From positions 835,501-899,500 of the forward strand of contig JAHXHN010000001.1 of NCBI GenBank assembly GCA_025656675.1: 64,000 bases of DNA. The letters run 5' to 3'. A program made the position numbers and the translations under genes. The DNA is from Candidatus Thiodiazotropha sp. (ex Codakia rugifera) (lineage in GTDB: Bacteria > Pseudomonadota > Gammaproteobacteria > Chromatiales > Chromatiaceae). Numbering within the stretch: position 1 is the first letter of the stretch; every line of letters begins with the position of its first letter. Of this stretch, positions 1 through 9,019 are shown in pieces. The notes below the pieces were generated by a model. That model did no database searches, had not been told where the DNA came from, and worked only from the letters and a program-made list of their open reading frames with translations.

Positions 1-59
1 TCTATCCGAAATAGTAATGGGTTGATTTCTATTATCAGCTGGAGATGGGAGTGGAAATT

Positions 60-3000
60 TTAACATCGCTCGGTGGTTTTAGGATCAAGTAGTGTCTTAT
101 AGGGTTTTTGGCTTAGCAACTCACTCACCATCTGAGCCGATTGTGGCTCGGAGATAAGATGCCCCTGTACTTGATCGCAGCCCATCTCCTGGAGAAAGCA
201 AAGCTGTCGATGATTTTCGACGCCTTCTGCCAGCACCACTAAGCCAAGACTCTTTCCCATGGCGATCACTGTATGGATGATCGCTCTGTCATCTGCGTCA
301 CTTTCGATATCACGGATGAAGGATTTATCGATCTTCAACATATTCACCGGCAGGTGTTTTAAACGAAACAGAGAGGACTCGCCGGTACCGAAATCATCGA
401 TTGTTAAAATAAAACCGAGATCGACCATCTGACGCCAAAACACATCATCAAATGCCTTTTCCAGTAAACCGCTTTCGGGTATTTCCAGCTCAACGAGATG
501 GGGACTGATGCCTGTGATTTGGACGGTACGGCCGATCTGGTCGTAGGCGTCGCTGCTGTTGAACGTATGTGCATCGATATTGATGGCGATACGACCGGGC
601 TGCAACCCCGCATCGAGCCAGGCCTGTAGCTGAGTGCAGGATTCTGTAATTACCCAGTTGGTGATATCGCGCATAACACCGGCATCGTGGGCTACGCTGA
701 GAAATTCACTGGCAGTCAGTAGTCCGCGTTGCGGGTGTTGCCAACGTAATAGCGCTTCTATCCCGGTTACCTCTCCACTGCCAAGATTGATTTTTGGTTG
801 GTAATAAAGTGAGAATTCATCATTGAGCAAGGCCGTGTGCAGATCGATTTCAAGCTTAAATCGATCCTCCTCCTTCTCGGCCATTGCCTGGGTGAAATAG
901 TGAAAGTTGTTACGTCCCTCGTGTTTCGCCATATACATGGCTGCATCGGCGTTCTTTAGCAAAGTGGTGGCATCCCTCCCATCTTCGGGAAAGATGGCAA
1001 TACCGATGCTGGCGGTTATATGTAACATATGTGGTTCAGATAAAATCGGCTGCATCAATAAGCTGAGGATCTTGCGGGCTACCCTGGCTGGAGCATCGCT
1101 GTCAGGCACATCCTCCAGCATTACGATAAATTCATCCCCGCCAAGCCGGGCAACTTCATCCTCGTTGCGTATCGCCTGCTGCAATCTTGCGGCAGTCTCA
1201 ACCAGGACTTCATCACCAACCACATGACCCAGTGTGTCGTTTATTTTTTTAAACCGGTCAAGATCGAGGTAGAGAAGTGCGCAGCGAGTTTCACGTCTTT
1301 GCGAACGTGCCAAGGCACGTTCAAACATTTCAAGAAAAGCAGTGCGATTATGCAGGTCGGTTAAGGTATCGTTATAGGCCAATTTTTGAAGCTGTTGTTC
1401 GTGCTGACGCTTCTCTGTAATGTCACTGAATGTGGCTACATATTCCGTAATCTGACCATTTGAATCCTTAACGCTGGTAATACGTAAAAACTCGGGATAG
1501 ATCTCGCCGTTTTTTCTGCGGTTCCAGATCTCTCCTTCCCACCCCCCGGTATGGATTACCTGATACCAAAGTGCTTGATAAAAGGTGTCATCGTGTTGGC
1601 CTGACTTCAGTATCCGGGGGTTTTCACCAAGCACATCTCTCTCCGGATAGCCAGTGATTACACTGAATGCCCGATTTACTGCCTGAATTCGCCCCTTGTC
1701 ATCTGTCACCATCACCCCTTCTGCCAGGCTGCTGAATGCCACGTCACTACGTAGTAGACGCTGCTTAACTTCATATTCTGTGTTGATGTCACGAAACAGA
1801 ACCACTGATCCCGAGAGCCGATCATTACTCCAGAAAGGTGAGCTGACAACGCTGGTACGTATAATTTTTCCATCTCGGCAGCGGAAAAGCTCATCATCAC
1901 TTTTGTAGTTGATGCCGTTAAGGGTGTTTTGTCGTATAGAACACGCTTGGTGAGGCAAGGGGTGACCGTTAGAATCACAGTGGAGTAACGAATGGGCATC
2001 TTGCCCAAGTAGATCCTGTTTGGAATATTTCAACAACTGGCAGGCAGTTGGGTTGACGTACAGAATTGATCCTGAGGGGTCCATCACATACATTCCCTCC
2101 GCCATATGGTCGCTGATTGTGCGTAATCGCTGGTTACTCTGCAACCAGCGATAGAGTGCGAAACCAGCCATTAGAAGGAACAGTCCACCCAGTAGAAAAG
2201 CACTGAAATGTGATTGCCGTAAATAGTGAAAATCCTCCATTGGCGTGTAATTTATGATATAGCCTGCAATGCGTTGATTGCTATCCAAAACAGGTTGTAA
2301 GCTGATTGAGTAACAGCCTTTTCCATTAAGACAGATCTCGGTTGCACTGCTTGTACCGTTATCCAAGGCTTGTTGGATAGGTTGGTTATTTTGTAATGCT
2401 AAATCGATCGCTTCGATATCATTTGATAAATGGCTGTAGAGATGATGTTCAATCAGATAGCCATCACTGATGGTGCTATTTCGATAGAGATTATGTGAGC
2501 TTGGATGACTGATAGATTCCAATAAATCCCTTTTTATGATGAAGCTATAGTGACTCCCGGTAACCTGGTTGACGCGGAAAAGGGAGTGACGTACTGCTTC
2601 GAAAGAGATGCCGAAGTCGACAATGCCTACAACATCTCCATCTGAAACCAATGGAAAGGCATAGCGATAGCAGGGATAGATACGACCATTTTCCAAAATT
2701 CCACCCTGGGCTTTTCCTGTGAGTGCCTTTTTCAGTAAAGGTCGATCGTCGCTAATGGTATCGCCAAACAGATCGGGTCGATTAAAGCGCAGGAATGATT
2801 TTCCATTGGACAATACAAACTGCAGTGTGCGTATGTCTTTGTTGTGAAGGTTTTCATAGGTTGAGAAGAAATGGCGATATAACTTGCCACGTATTTGGGC
2901 AAGTTGCGATTCATTGGCATGCCTGGCCTGTGCAATTAACGATATGACTTGTGGTGTATTGAATCGCTCTTCGAAGATGACTTCGATCATTTGCTGATAG

Positions 3001-3149
3001 CTGTCCAAAATACTGGCTACCGCCATCTGCTGAGTGGTTATTAACAATTGCTGATGACTATCGACTTCATGTCTATAGTTGATGAACAGGATCATTCCCA
3101 CCATGCAGAGTAAAATCAACAGCAACAGAGGGAGTCGAAGGCGTTTCAA
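60..3149 (-). CDS. Membrane-bound PAS-PAS-GGDEF-EAL cyclic-di-GMP protein
   Basis: A 1029-residue inner-membrane protein that probably makes and/or breaks c-di-GMP. A membrane segment at about residues 5-24 is followed by a periplasmic sensor region of about 290 residues with Cache-like character, then a second membrane segment at 315-336. Two PAS domains follow at about 340-465 and 466-580, then GGDEF at about 590-750 and EAL at about 765-1015. The GGDEF motif is intact at 670-674, and an RxxD inhibitory site (RNED, 661-664) lies exactly five residues before it. The EAL motif (798-800) and a DDFGTG motif are also intact, so both activities are possible; which dominates cannot be read from sequence. 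Its start overlaps the stop of the upstream PhnD-like gene by four bases (ATGA), which suggests coupled translation and a shared periplasmic signal. Confidence 0.9.
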   Translation of the reverse strand: MKRLRLPLLLLILLCMVGMILFINYRHEVDSHQQLLITTQQMAVASILDSYQQMIEVIFEERFNTPQVISLIAQARHANESQLAQIRGKLYRHFFSTYENLHNKDIRTLQFVLSNGKSFLRFNRPDLFGDTISDDRPLLKKALTGKAQGGILENGRIYPCYRYAFPLVSDGDVVGIVDFGISFEAVRHSLFRVNQVTGSHYSFIIKRDLLESISHPSSHNLYRNSTISDGYLIEHHLYSHLSNDIEAIDLALQNNQPIQQALDNGTSSATEICLNGKGCYSISLQPVLDSNQRIAGYIINYTPMEDFHYLRQSHFSAFLLGGLFLLMAGFALYRWLQSNQRLRTISDHMAEGMYVMDPSGSILYVNPTACQLLKYSKQDLLGQDAHSLLHCDSNGHPLPHQACSIRQNTLNGINYKSDDELFRCRDGKIIRTSVVSSPFWSNDRLSGSVVLFRDINTEYEVKQRLLRSDVAFSSLAEGVMVTDDKGRIQAVNRAFSVITGYPERDVLGENPRILKSGQHDDTFYQALWYQVIHTGGWEGEIWNRRKNGEIYPEFLRITSVKDSNGQITEYVATFSDITEKRQHEQQLQKLAYNDTLTDLHNRTAFLEMFERALARSQRRETRCALLYLDLDRFKKINDTLGHVVGDEVLVETAARLQQAIRNEDEVARLGGDEFIVMLEDVPDSDAPARVARKILSLLMQPILSEPHMLHITASIGIAIFPEDGRDATTLLKNADAAMYMAKHEGRNNFHYFTQAMAEKEEDRFKLEIDLHTALLNDEFSLYYQPKINLGSGEVTGIEALLRWQHPQRGLLTASEFLSVAHDAGVMRDITNWVITESCTQLQAWLDAGLQPGRIAINIDAHTFNSSDAYDQIGRTVQITGISPHLVELEIPESGLLEKAFDDVFWRQMVDLGFILTIDDFGTGESSLFRLKHLPVNMLKIDKSFIRDIESDADDRAIIHTVIAMGKSLGLVVLAEGVENHRQLCFLQEMGCDQVQGHLISEPQSAQMVSELLSQKPYKTLLDPKTTERC

Positions 3150-4033
3150 TTTTCAGTCCCTGGGATGGGTTTGGGTATACGCTCCAGTGCTTGATGAATC
3201 TTGATAAAGCTGCATTGTTCAGATGGAACAACGCCATTTTTCAGGGAGCCACCCCAATGTTGCATCATCGCGCTATTCTGAGGATTGTGTTTTGGATCCA
3301 GTTTCAATAAGGCAGCCTTTAACCTGTCTATGGTTTCGCTGGATAGGGTCTGGATATTGGCTACTAGAACCATTCCAGGGAATGAATCACTGGTTGAAAG
3401 CGTGTGCAGGTTCAGGTGTTGATAGCGACGGGCAATTGATGTTTTAACACCCGCCAGATCGTACTTTCCTCGAACCGCTCCAAGGGCTGCTTCAGTGTGG
3501 CTGCCTGCGTATATGAATTTGATATCAGGTTCATCGAGCTGTCTGCCGACAGCATCAAGCATTTGAGAAACAGCAAGATAGCCACAGGTGGAATAGGGCT
3601 GGGTCAGGCCAACCTGTACTTTCCCCAGCCGATGAAGGTCAATATCGTTTGCGCCATAAGTGACCAATGAACAGGTGTAATTTGTTTTACCGTCAGGTTC
3701 TCGAAAGCAGCCGATGGACGCGGCGCTATCAAATGCCTCAGACAGGAGTGCAAAGGGCAGTGGCCCGAGATAGGCAAGATCGATCTTATTCTGTTTAAAG
3801 CGTTGCAGGATCTCTCCGTAATCCTTATAAAAAACCATCTCAATCCGTTGCTGGCTCTCACGGCTCAAGTATTGCACAAGACCGTGAAACTGTTCGTGCA
3901 TGATGCGGCTGTCTTCGAGCGGTAACGGGGCAAAGCGAATCTCTTGAGAGAGTGCCTGGCTATACCCGACGATCAGTGTAAGCAAACTGGCTATAACATG
4001 GATAATTTTACGAAGTAACCTGAGTACGAGCAT
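3146..4033 (-). CDS. PhnD-like periplasmic substrate-binding protein
   Basis: A 295-residue protein of the phosphate/phosphonate (PhnD-type) binding family, with an N-terminal export signal ending near the ALSQE segment (about residues 10-30). The family hallmark region YLGPLPFALL sits in the first third, followed by the usual two-lobed pattern. No ABC permease or ATPase gene is next to it. It is instead translationally coupled, by a four-base overlap, to the GGDEF-EAL protein downstream. In such pairs the binding protein most likely acts as a ligand sensor that reports to the membrane-bound c-di-GMP enzyme instead of feeding a transporter; that role is inference. The ligand is unknown. Confidence 0.85.
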   Translation of the reverse strand: MLVLRLLRKIIHVIASLLTLIVGYSQALSQEIRFAPLPLEDSRIMHEQFHGLVQYLSRESQQRIEMVFYKDYGEILQRFKQNKIDLAYLGPLPFALLSEAFDSAASIGCFREPDGKTNYTCSLVTYGANDIDLHRLGKVQVGLTQPYSTCGYLAVSQMLDAVGRQLDEPDIKFIYAGSHTEAALGAVRGKYDLAGVKTSIARRYQHLNLHTLSTSDSFPGMVLVANIQTLSSETIDRLKAALLKLDPKHNPQNSAMMQHWGGSLKNGVVPSEQCSFIKIHQALERIPKPIPGTEN

Positions 4034-4347
4034 CCTGTCTCTTGTCCATTTAGTAACTCAATCCGGATTGCCACTGTTTATGCCGGCAACCAAAAAACCC
4101 TATTTCCTGTTACAGACCAAAGGCGACAGCAGGGGTTCGCCTGTTGGATATCGCAAAACTATCGGAAGCAACCAATCACTGCGCGAGACGACTGAATAGC
4201 TATTCCAGAAACCAATCAATTGTAGCTGTTAAATAAAGCTGTCGGCCACCTTCCCTGGTCCCATTATAACGGCGAGTGCCTGGGGCTGGATCGGGCTCCG
4301 CTTATAAATCCTTTGCAGCCGATATCAACACCCCTGCCAAGCATGGA
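4034..4347. other. Intergenic region between pilU and the PhnD-like gene
   Basis: 314 bases without a plausible gene. It must hold the end of the pilU transcript and the promoter of the leftward PhnD-like/GGDEF-EAL pair. On the minus strand a perfect TATAAT lies at 4268-4263, but I see no good -35 element 16-18 bases before it, so it is only a candidate -10 box. No clear hairpin with a T run was found after pilU. Confidence 0.4.
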
Positions 4348-5457
4348 TCAAAAATGATCTTCGGCAACTCCCAAGCTGCCTGGCGCCTGAATACCATCAG
4401 TATCGGAGAGGCGTATCTTCAGCGAGAGATTGTTACGGGAATCTGCATGTGAGAGCGCTTCTTCCATGGTAATTCTCCCCTCTTTATAGAGCTTATACAG
4501 GGATTGATCAAAGGTTTGCATGCCACGCTCGGTACCCTGCTCCATAACCTCTTTGATACCATGAATATCCCCTTTCTGAATCAATTCGGAGATATAGGTG
4601 GTGAGCAACATAATCTCAACGGCAGGTATGCGCTGTCCATTGACGCCTTTCACCAGGCGTTGTGATATGACCGCCCGCAGGTTCAGGGAGAGGTCCATAT
4701 AGAGCTGCTGATGAGCGGAATCCGGGAAGAAGTTGATGATGCGGTCGAGGGCTTGATTGGCATTGTTTGCATGCAGGGTTGAAAGGCAGAGATGGCCCGT
4801 TTCCGCATAGGCGATAGCATGCTGCATGGTGAACATTTCGCGAATCTCACCAATTTGGATGACATCCGGTGCTTCACGCATGGCATTCTTCAGGGCATTT
4901 TCATAGGAGAGTGTATCGATGCCGACTTCACGCTGATCTACAACCGACTTTTTGTGTGTGTAGAGATACTCGATAGGGTCTTCTATGGTCAGTATGTGTC
5001 CATTGCGAGTTTGATTGCGATGCTCGATCATCGAGGCCAGGGTAGTCGATTTACCTGATCCTGTTGAACCCACAACCAGGACCAGACCACGGGGTTCCAT
5101 GATCAGATCCTTAAGTATGATGGGGAGATTGAGCTTTTCGACCGGTGGTATGACACCTTTGATGTAGCGGACGACCATGGCTGCGTCACCCCGCTGTCGA
5201 TAGACATTGACCCGGAAACGTCCCAGATTGCTGATTGAAATCGCCAGGTTACATTCGTATGTGGCTTCAAACTCCTTGATCTGGTCGTCACTCATGATCC
5301 CGTAGGCAAGCTTCCGTACTTGTCCGCCCTGTAGTGGCGAGGTACCTACCGGGCGTGTTTCACCCTCGGCCTTAAGGTTGGGTGGAGCGCCGGTACTGAA
5401 AAATATATCAGATCCATTTTTTTGCACCATCAGCTTCAGATAGGGCACGATATCCAT
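4348..5457 (-). CDS. pilU: Type IV pilus retraction ATPase PilU
   Basis: A 369-residue PilT/PilU-family hexameric ATPase acting at the cytoplasmic base of type IV pili in retraction and twitching motility. Seen are the Walker A motif GSTGSGKST (about residues 130-138), the Asp box in LTIEDPIEYL, the Walker B region DVIQIGEIRE and the His box HLCLSTLHANNA. The C-terminal tail after the ATPase core and the overall length fit PilU better than PilT (about 345 residues); no pilT gene is adjacent. I place the start at the ATG at 5457 because GGAGG lies nine bases upstream; an in-frame TTG six bases earlier is less likely. It is transcribed away from the MOSC gene. Confidence 0.9.
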   Translation of the reverse strand: MDIVPYLKLMVQKNGSDIFFSTGAPPNLKAEGETRPVGTSPLQGGQVRKLAYGIMSDDQIKEFEATYECNLAISISNLGRFRVNVYRQRGDAAMVVRYIKGVIPPVEKLNLPIILKDLIMEPRGLVLVVGSTGSGKSTTLASMIEHRNQTRNGHILTIEDPIEYLYTHKKSVVDQREVGIDTLSYENALKNAMREAPDVIQIGEIREMFTMQHAIAYAETGHLCLSTLHANNANQALDRIINFFPDSAHQQLYMDLSLNLRAVISQRLVKGVNGQRIPAVEIMLLTTYISELIQKGDIHGIKEVMEQGTERGMQTFDQSLYKLYKEGRITMEEALSHADSRNNLSLKIRLSDTDGIQAPGSLGVAEDHF

Positions 5458-5620
5458 TAACAATTTCCTCCAAGATTGCCGGACAGGTGGCGTCTGGCGA
5501 TGATATGTTATGCGTTACAAAATTTACTATCGGCAGACATTTGTAGGAATGTAGGTAAAAAATTGTGTTTTCAGAAATAAATTCCTTTCGGAGCAGTCTA
5601 GTATTGGACGCTGCACTTGC

Positions 5621-6424
5621 ATGGCTCATATCCGTTTAACAGGTATTCATCTCTATCCAGTCAAATCGTTGGCCGGGATTGGGCAACAGCGTTCACAACT
5701 CGACAATTACGGGCTGGAACATGACCGTCACTGGATGGTGGTGGATGAACAGGGTCGCTTTCTGTCACAGCGCGAGCTGCCCAGGATGGCGCTAATCCAT
5801 GTCAATCTGGTTGCAGGAGGTATCTCTCTGACGGCACCGGGTATGCCGGATATAGCGGTTGGTTTGCCTCAACAGAGCAGCTCCAATCAGCTACAGGTCC
5901 GGGTCTGGAATGATGATTGTATGGCCATTTCCGCTGATCCGTCGGCCAATGAATGGCTCAGTCATTTTTTGCAACACACCTGCCGATTGGTGGCGATGGC
6001 TGATGGGATGAACCGGCAGGTGGATCAACGCTATGCAGGACCTCTGGACCGGACCGCCTTCTCTGACGGATTCCCGTTATTGCTGACCTCCCGTGAGTCC
6101 CTGGATGACCTCAATGGGCGATTGCCTCAGCCGTTGACGATGGATCGTTTTCGCCCCAATCTGGTGGTTTCCGGTTGTAGCCCCTTTGCAGAGGATGAGT
6201 GGTCTCTGATCCGCATCGGCGATATAGTGCTGCGGGTGGTGAAACCCTGTTCACGTTGTACGATAACCTGCGTCGATCCGCTGACTGGAGAGCGGGATGT
6301 CGAACCTTTGAAGACCCTCGCTGGCTATCGACGCAAAGGTAATCAGGTCTATTTTGGACAGAATTTGCTGCATCAGCAGCCGGGTGAGTTGGAGGTGGGG
6401 ATGATGGTGGAGATACTGGAGTAG
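5621..6424 (+). CDS. MOSC domain protein (YcbX-like, without ferredoxin domain)
   Basis: A 267-residue protein with an N-terminal MOSC beta-barrel domain (opening with LYPVKSLAG near residue 11) and a C-terminal MOSC domain carrying the conserved cysteine segment PCSRCTITCVDP. MOSC proteins bind a molybdenum cofactor sulfur/ligand and include molybdenum enzymes that reduce N-hydroxylated compounds. E. coli YcbX is about 100 residues longer, with a C-terminal 2Fe-2S ferredoxin domain that is absent here, so a separate electron donor would be needed. The stop codon lies within a few bases of the start of the DUF1415 gene, so the two are probably one operon. No substrate can be assigned. Confidence 0.85.
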   Translation: MAHIRLTGIHLYPVKSLAGIGQQRSQLDNYGLEHDRHWMVVDEQGRFLSQRELPRMALIHVNLVAGGISLTAPGMPDIAVGLPQQSSSNQLQVRVWNDDCMAISADPSANEWLSHFLQHTCRLVAMADGMNRQVDQRYAGPLDRTAFSDGFPLLLTSRESLDDLNGRLPQPLTMDRFRPNLVVSGCSPFAEDEWSLIRIGDIVLRVVKPCSRCTITCVDPLTGERDVEPLKTLAGYRRKGNQVYFGQNLLHQQPGELEVGMMVEILE

Positions 6425-6426
6425 TG

Positions 6427-6984
6427 ATGAGTGGTCAGGCCGCTATCGAGGCAACCCGCTGTTGGGTCAGTGAGACCGTGGTGGGGTTGAATCTATGTCC
6501 GTTTGCAGCGTCCCCGCTGAAAGCCGGTCGTATTCGCTTTACCACCTGCGAGGCGGCAGACCAGGAGACTATTTTTCGTACGCTGCTAAGCGAGATGGAG
6601 CAGTTGATCAATCTTGATCAAGAGCAGGTGGAAACCAGTCTGGTCATAGTACCGGCAGGGCTGGAATCCTTCGATGATTACTTGATCATGCTGGATCTTT
6701 TGCAGGCGGTGATTCCCGAGACAGGGCTTGAAGGTCTGTTGCAACTGGCAAGTTTCCATCCCGATTACCGTTTTGAGGGGAGCGACGGGGAGGATCCGGC
6801 AAACTACACGAATCGTTCTCCCTTCCCGCTGTTTCACCTGATCCGGGAAGACGTCCTGGAACATGCCCTGGATGGTTATCCGCATCCGGAGACGATCCCG
6901 GAACGTAATATCGCGCTGCTGCGTGAACTCGGGCTGGAGGAGATGAAACGACGCCTAGATGCGTGCCGGCAACAGGGGCGGTAA
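6427..6984 (+). CDS. DUF1415 family protein
   Basis: A 185-residue cytoplasmic protein of the DUF1415 family, of unknown function. Recognisable family segments are GLNLCPFA near the N terminus, the SFHPDYRFEG stretch in the middle, and the RSPFPLFHLIRE stretch towards the end. I prefer the ATG at 6427, since the GGAG just upstream is spaced five bases from it; the GTG at 6424, overlapping the stop of the MOSC gene, is too close. The 3' end overlaps the convergent rubredoxin reductase gene by 30 bases. Pairing with a MOSC gene hints at a linked redox role, but this is only context. Confidence 0.85.
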   Translation: MSGQAAIEATRCWVSETVVGLNLCPFAASPLKAGRIRFTTCEAADQETIFRTLLSEMEQLINLDQEQVETSLVIVPAGLESFDDYLIMLDLLQAVIPETGLEGLLQLASFHPDYRFEGSDGEDPANYTNRSPFPLFHLIREDVLEHALDGYPHPETIPERNIALLRELGLEEMKRRLDACRQQGR

Positions 6985-8112
6985 TCGTTGTGACAGGGCC
7001 TGTTTCTCCTCCACAAAACGACCACTGATCACAAAGCCCAATAGATCATTGCCAATGCCATGGAAGAGACAGCGAGTTCCTTCATGGGTCTGTTCAGATT
7101 GCCAGTCACCCTCTGTTTTCGGATCCGGCGCAGCAATCACAATGGGATGGAGCGGGGTCTTGATGATCACGGGCATGGCGGGATAGATCACCTCGGTAGG
7201 TTGTCCTGTCAGGGTTTTGGCCAGTGCCCGCGCTGCATGCATGATCGGCATGACAAAAGGCAGGTTTAATCCAGCCACCTCAGCACAGTCACCCAATGCA
7301 AAAATCGAGTTGTCACTGGATTGCAGTAAGCGATTGGTGACCACCCCACGCGCAACGTCCAGGCCGGAAGCTGCAGCCAGTGTTGTCTCCGGGCGAAGGC
7401 CTACCGCGGATAGAACCAGGTCGCACGACAGGGTGGTGGCGTCGGTGAGCGTCAGTCGATACCCTTTATCCGCTTTCTCCATGATGGCAGCAGTCTGAAG
7501 CAGGCGCCAATCTGCCCCTGCTTTCTGCATGGCTTGCTGCAATGCTTTACCAGTGACTTCAGGGAGGAGGGTACTGATCGGGTGGGGATCCGGGCCTATC
7601 AAAGTGACTTGGTAACCGGCACTCAGGAGATCGTTGGCGAACTCGCAGCCGATCAGGCCTGGTCCGATGATGGCGATGTGTGCGGGTGGTGCAGGTAATC
7701 TTTGACGGAATAGGGCGTAATCATAGAGGTTGTTGACGGTGATACGTTGATCAGCGGCATCACCACGCATGACAGGCAGGATGGGGCGAGCGCCGACAGC
7801 CAGAACAAGGGACCCATATTCATGCTCGCCTATTTCGCTGATGAGCTTCTTTTCTTCAGGGATAATCCTGGTTACCTGGCATTCGGTATCAACGGTCAGG
7901 TCATTTTTATCCGCCATCTCGGCAGCGGTTGCATTAATGAGGGTCTCTGCTGTCTTGTGCTTCTGCAGACCCGTAGAGAGCATCGGTTTTGAGTAGAAAT
8001 CACCCGCATCAGCGGTGATCATATGCAGTGGAATCCCTGCGTCGATGGTACGGATTTCACGGGACAACGAATAACCCGCAAGCCCCGATCCTACTATCAG
8101 AATATCATCCAC
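6955..8112 (-). CDS. FAD-dependent NAD(P)H rubredoxin reductase
   Basis: A 385-residue pyridine-nucleotide-disulfide oxidoreductase-type flavoprotein. The FAD-binding GxGxxG (GSGLAGYS) is at about residues 7-14, a second Rossmann motif for NAD(P)H (IIGPGLIGCEF) lies near 150, and the FAD-closing motif IFALGDCAE near 275. It lies 37 bases downstream of a rubredoxin gene on the same strand, so electron transfer from NAD(P)H to that rubredoxin is the likely role, for example in detoxifying oxygen or supplying an oxygenase. No alkane hydroxylase gene is nearby, which argues for a stress or general redox role over hydrocarbon oxidation. The 3' end overlaps the convergent DUF1415 gene. Confidence 0.9.
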   Translation of the reverse strand: MDDILIVGSGLAGYSLSREIRTIDAGIPLHMITADAGDFYSKPMLSTGLQKHKTAETLINATAAEMADKNDLTVDTECQVTRIIPEEKKLISEIGEHEYGSLVLAVGARPILPVMRGDAADQRITVNNLYDYALFRQRLPAPPAHIAIIGPGLIGCEFANDLLSAGYQVTLIGPDPHPISTLLPEVTGKALQQAMQKAGADWRLLQTAAIMEKADKGYRLTLTDATTLSCDLVLSAVGLRPETTLAAASGLDVARGVVTNRLLQSSDNSIFALGDCAEVAGLNLPFVMPIMHAARALAKTLTGQPTEVIYPAMPVIIKTPLHPIVIAAPDPKTEGDWQSEQTHEGTRCLFHGIGNDLLGFVISGRFVEEKQALSQRLPPLLPARI

Positions 8113-8149
8113 AATGAGAATTAATCCGGCAGCTTTATACTATTCCTCT

Positions 8150-8320
8150 TCAGGCAACCATCTCCACCATTTCGAAATCAGATTTACTGACACCGCATTC
8201 CGGGCATTCCCAGTCATCCGGTATATCAACCCAACGGGTTCCCGCAGCAATGCCCTCATCAGGCAGGCCCTTAGCCTCTTCGTAGACAAATCCACATACA
8301 ATACACTGGTACTTCTTCAT
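8150..8320 (-). CDS. Rubredoxin
   Basis: A 56-residue one-iron electron-transfer protein. Both iron-binding pairs are present: [10 protein letters not shown] at the N terminus and [10 protein letters not shown] near the C terminus, giving four cysteine ligands in the classic spacing. I start at the ATG at 8320 (MKKYQC), which has GGGAG six bases upstream; an in-frame TTG 12 bases earlier would add four residues and has no ribosome binding site. Directly downstream is its probable reductase. Confidence 0.95.
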   Translation of the reverse strand: MKKYQCIVCGFVYEEAKGLPDEGIAAGTRWVDIPDDWECPECGVSKSDFEMVEMVA

Positions 8321-8417
8321 CGCTACTCCCAATTGAAAACTGAGTTGTTGTAATGGTTTTTCTAAAAGATAGCGTTAGACGGGCTTTGACTCCACCCTTT
8401 AAAGATTGGGGAAACAG

Positions 8418-8777
8418 CTATTCGTCATATTCTGAGGCACGCCGGGCATCACCAAAGACCTTCTCGACCGGGTAGCGTGCCTCATTGATGGTCATTTTAC
8501 GTTCAACTGCCTCAATCAGGTTAATATCCAACCGTTCTGAGCAACGAATCAGGTAGATCAAAATATCGGCCATCTCCAGTGCCACTGCATCATGCTTCTC
8601 CTCAGGTAGGTCGATACTCTGTTCCGGGGTTAGCCACTGGAAGTGCTCCACCAGCTCAGCACACTCGGCAATCATTGCCATGGCGAGATTTTTAGGGTTG
8701 TGAAACTGCTCCCAGTTGCGGGTTTGGGCAAAGGCCTTCAATCGGTCGTTCAGGTTATCCAGGCTGTCTTTGGGCAT
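8418..8777 (-). CDS. MazG-like nucleotide pyrophosphohydrolase
   Basis: A 119-residue all-alpha NTP pyrophosphohydrolase of the MazG/dCTPase (RS21-C6-like) type. The metal-binding ExxE and ExxD pairs are visible as ECAELVEHF (about residues 38-46) and EMADILIYL (about 69-77). Members hydrolyse non-canonical or excess dNTPs to monophosphates, cleaning the nucleotide pool. It lies upstream of rubredoxin on the same strand with a 97-base gap, so it may be transcribed separately. Confidence 0.85.
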   Translation of the reverse strand: MPKDSLDNLNDRLKAFAQTRNWEQFHNPKNLAMAMIAECAELVEHFQWLTPEQSIDLPEEKHDAVALEMADILIYLIRCSERLDINLIEAVERKMTINEARYPVEKVFGDARRASEYDE

Positions 8778-8880
8778 CTCAGTTCACTCACGCTAGGTTA
8801 ATAGTTATGGCCAAAGCTGTACTTTCTTAAGAGGATCTGAATCGTTTATACGAGGATATACGTAAACGTCCAGCACGTTA

Positions 8881-8943
8881 TGGTGGGGCAGGGCCCCACC
8901 CTACAGCCCAAGCTATTTGATAGGGTGGGGCCCTGCCCCACCA
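8881..8943. repeat. REP-type inverted repeat doublet
   Basis: Two 23-base arms, 8881-8903 and 8921-8943, are perfect reverse complements separated by 17 bases. Each arm is itself a small imperfect palindrome (7-base stem GGTGGGG/CCCCACC, 5-base loop). Read on the minus strand, the left unit starts GTAGGGTGGGGCCC, with the GTAG head typical of REP elements mobilised by RAYT (TnpA-REP) transposases; the right unit has ATAG at the same place. This matches a head-to-head REP pair (BIME-like). It sits between the 5' end of the MazG-like gene and the 3' end of the M48 protease gene, so it could also act as a transcript-end hairpin for the protease mRNA. Confidence 0.75.
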
Positions 8944-9019
8944 ATTACGGCTGAATAAGGCCGCGTAAATAATATTCGATCTTCTGTGGTCAAGTAAGCA
9001 CCATCAGTGTTATCAGGTC

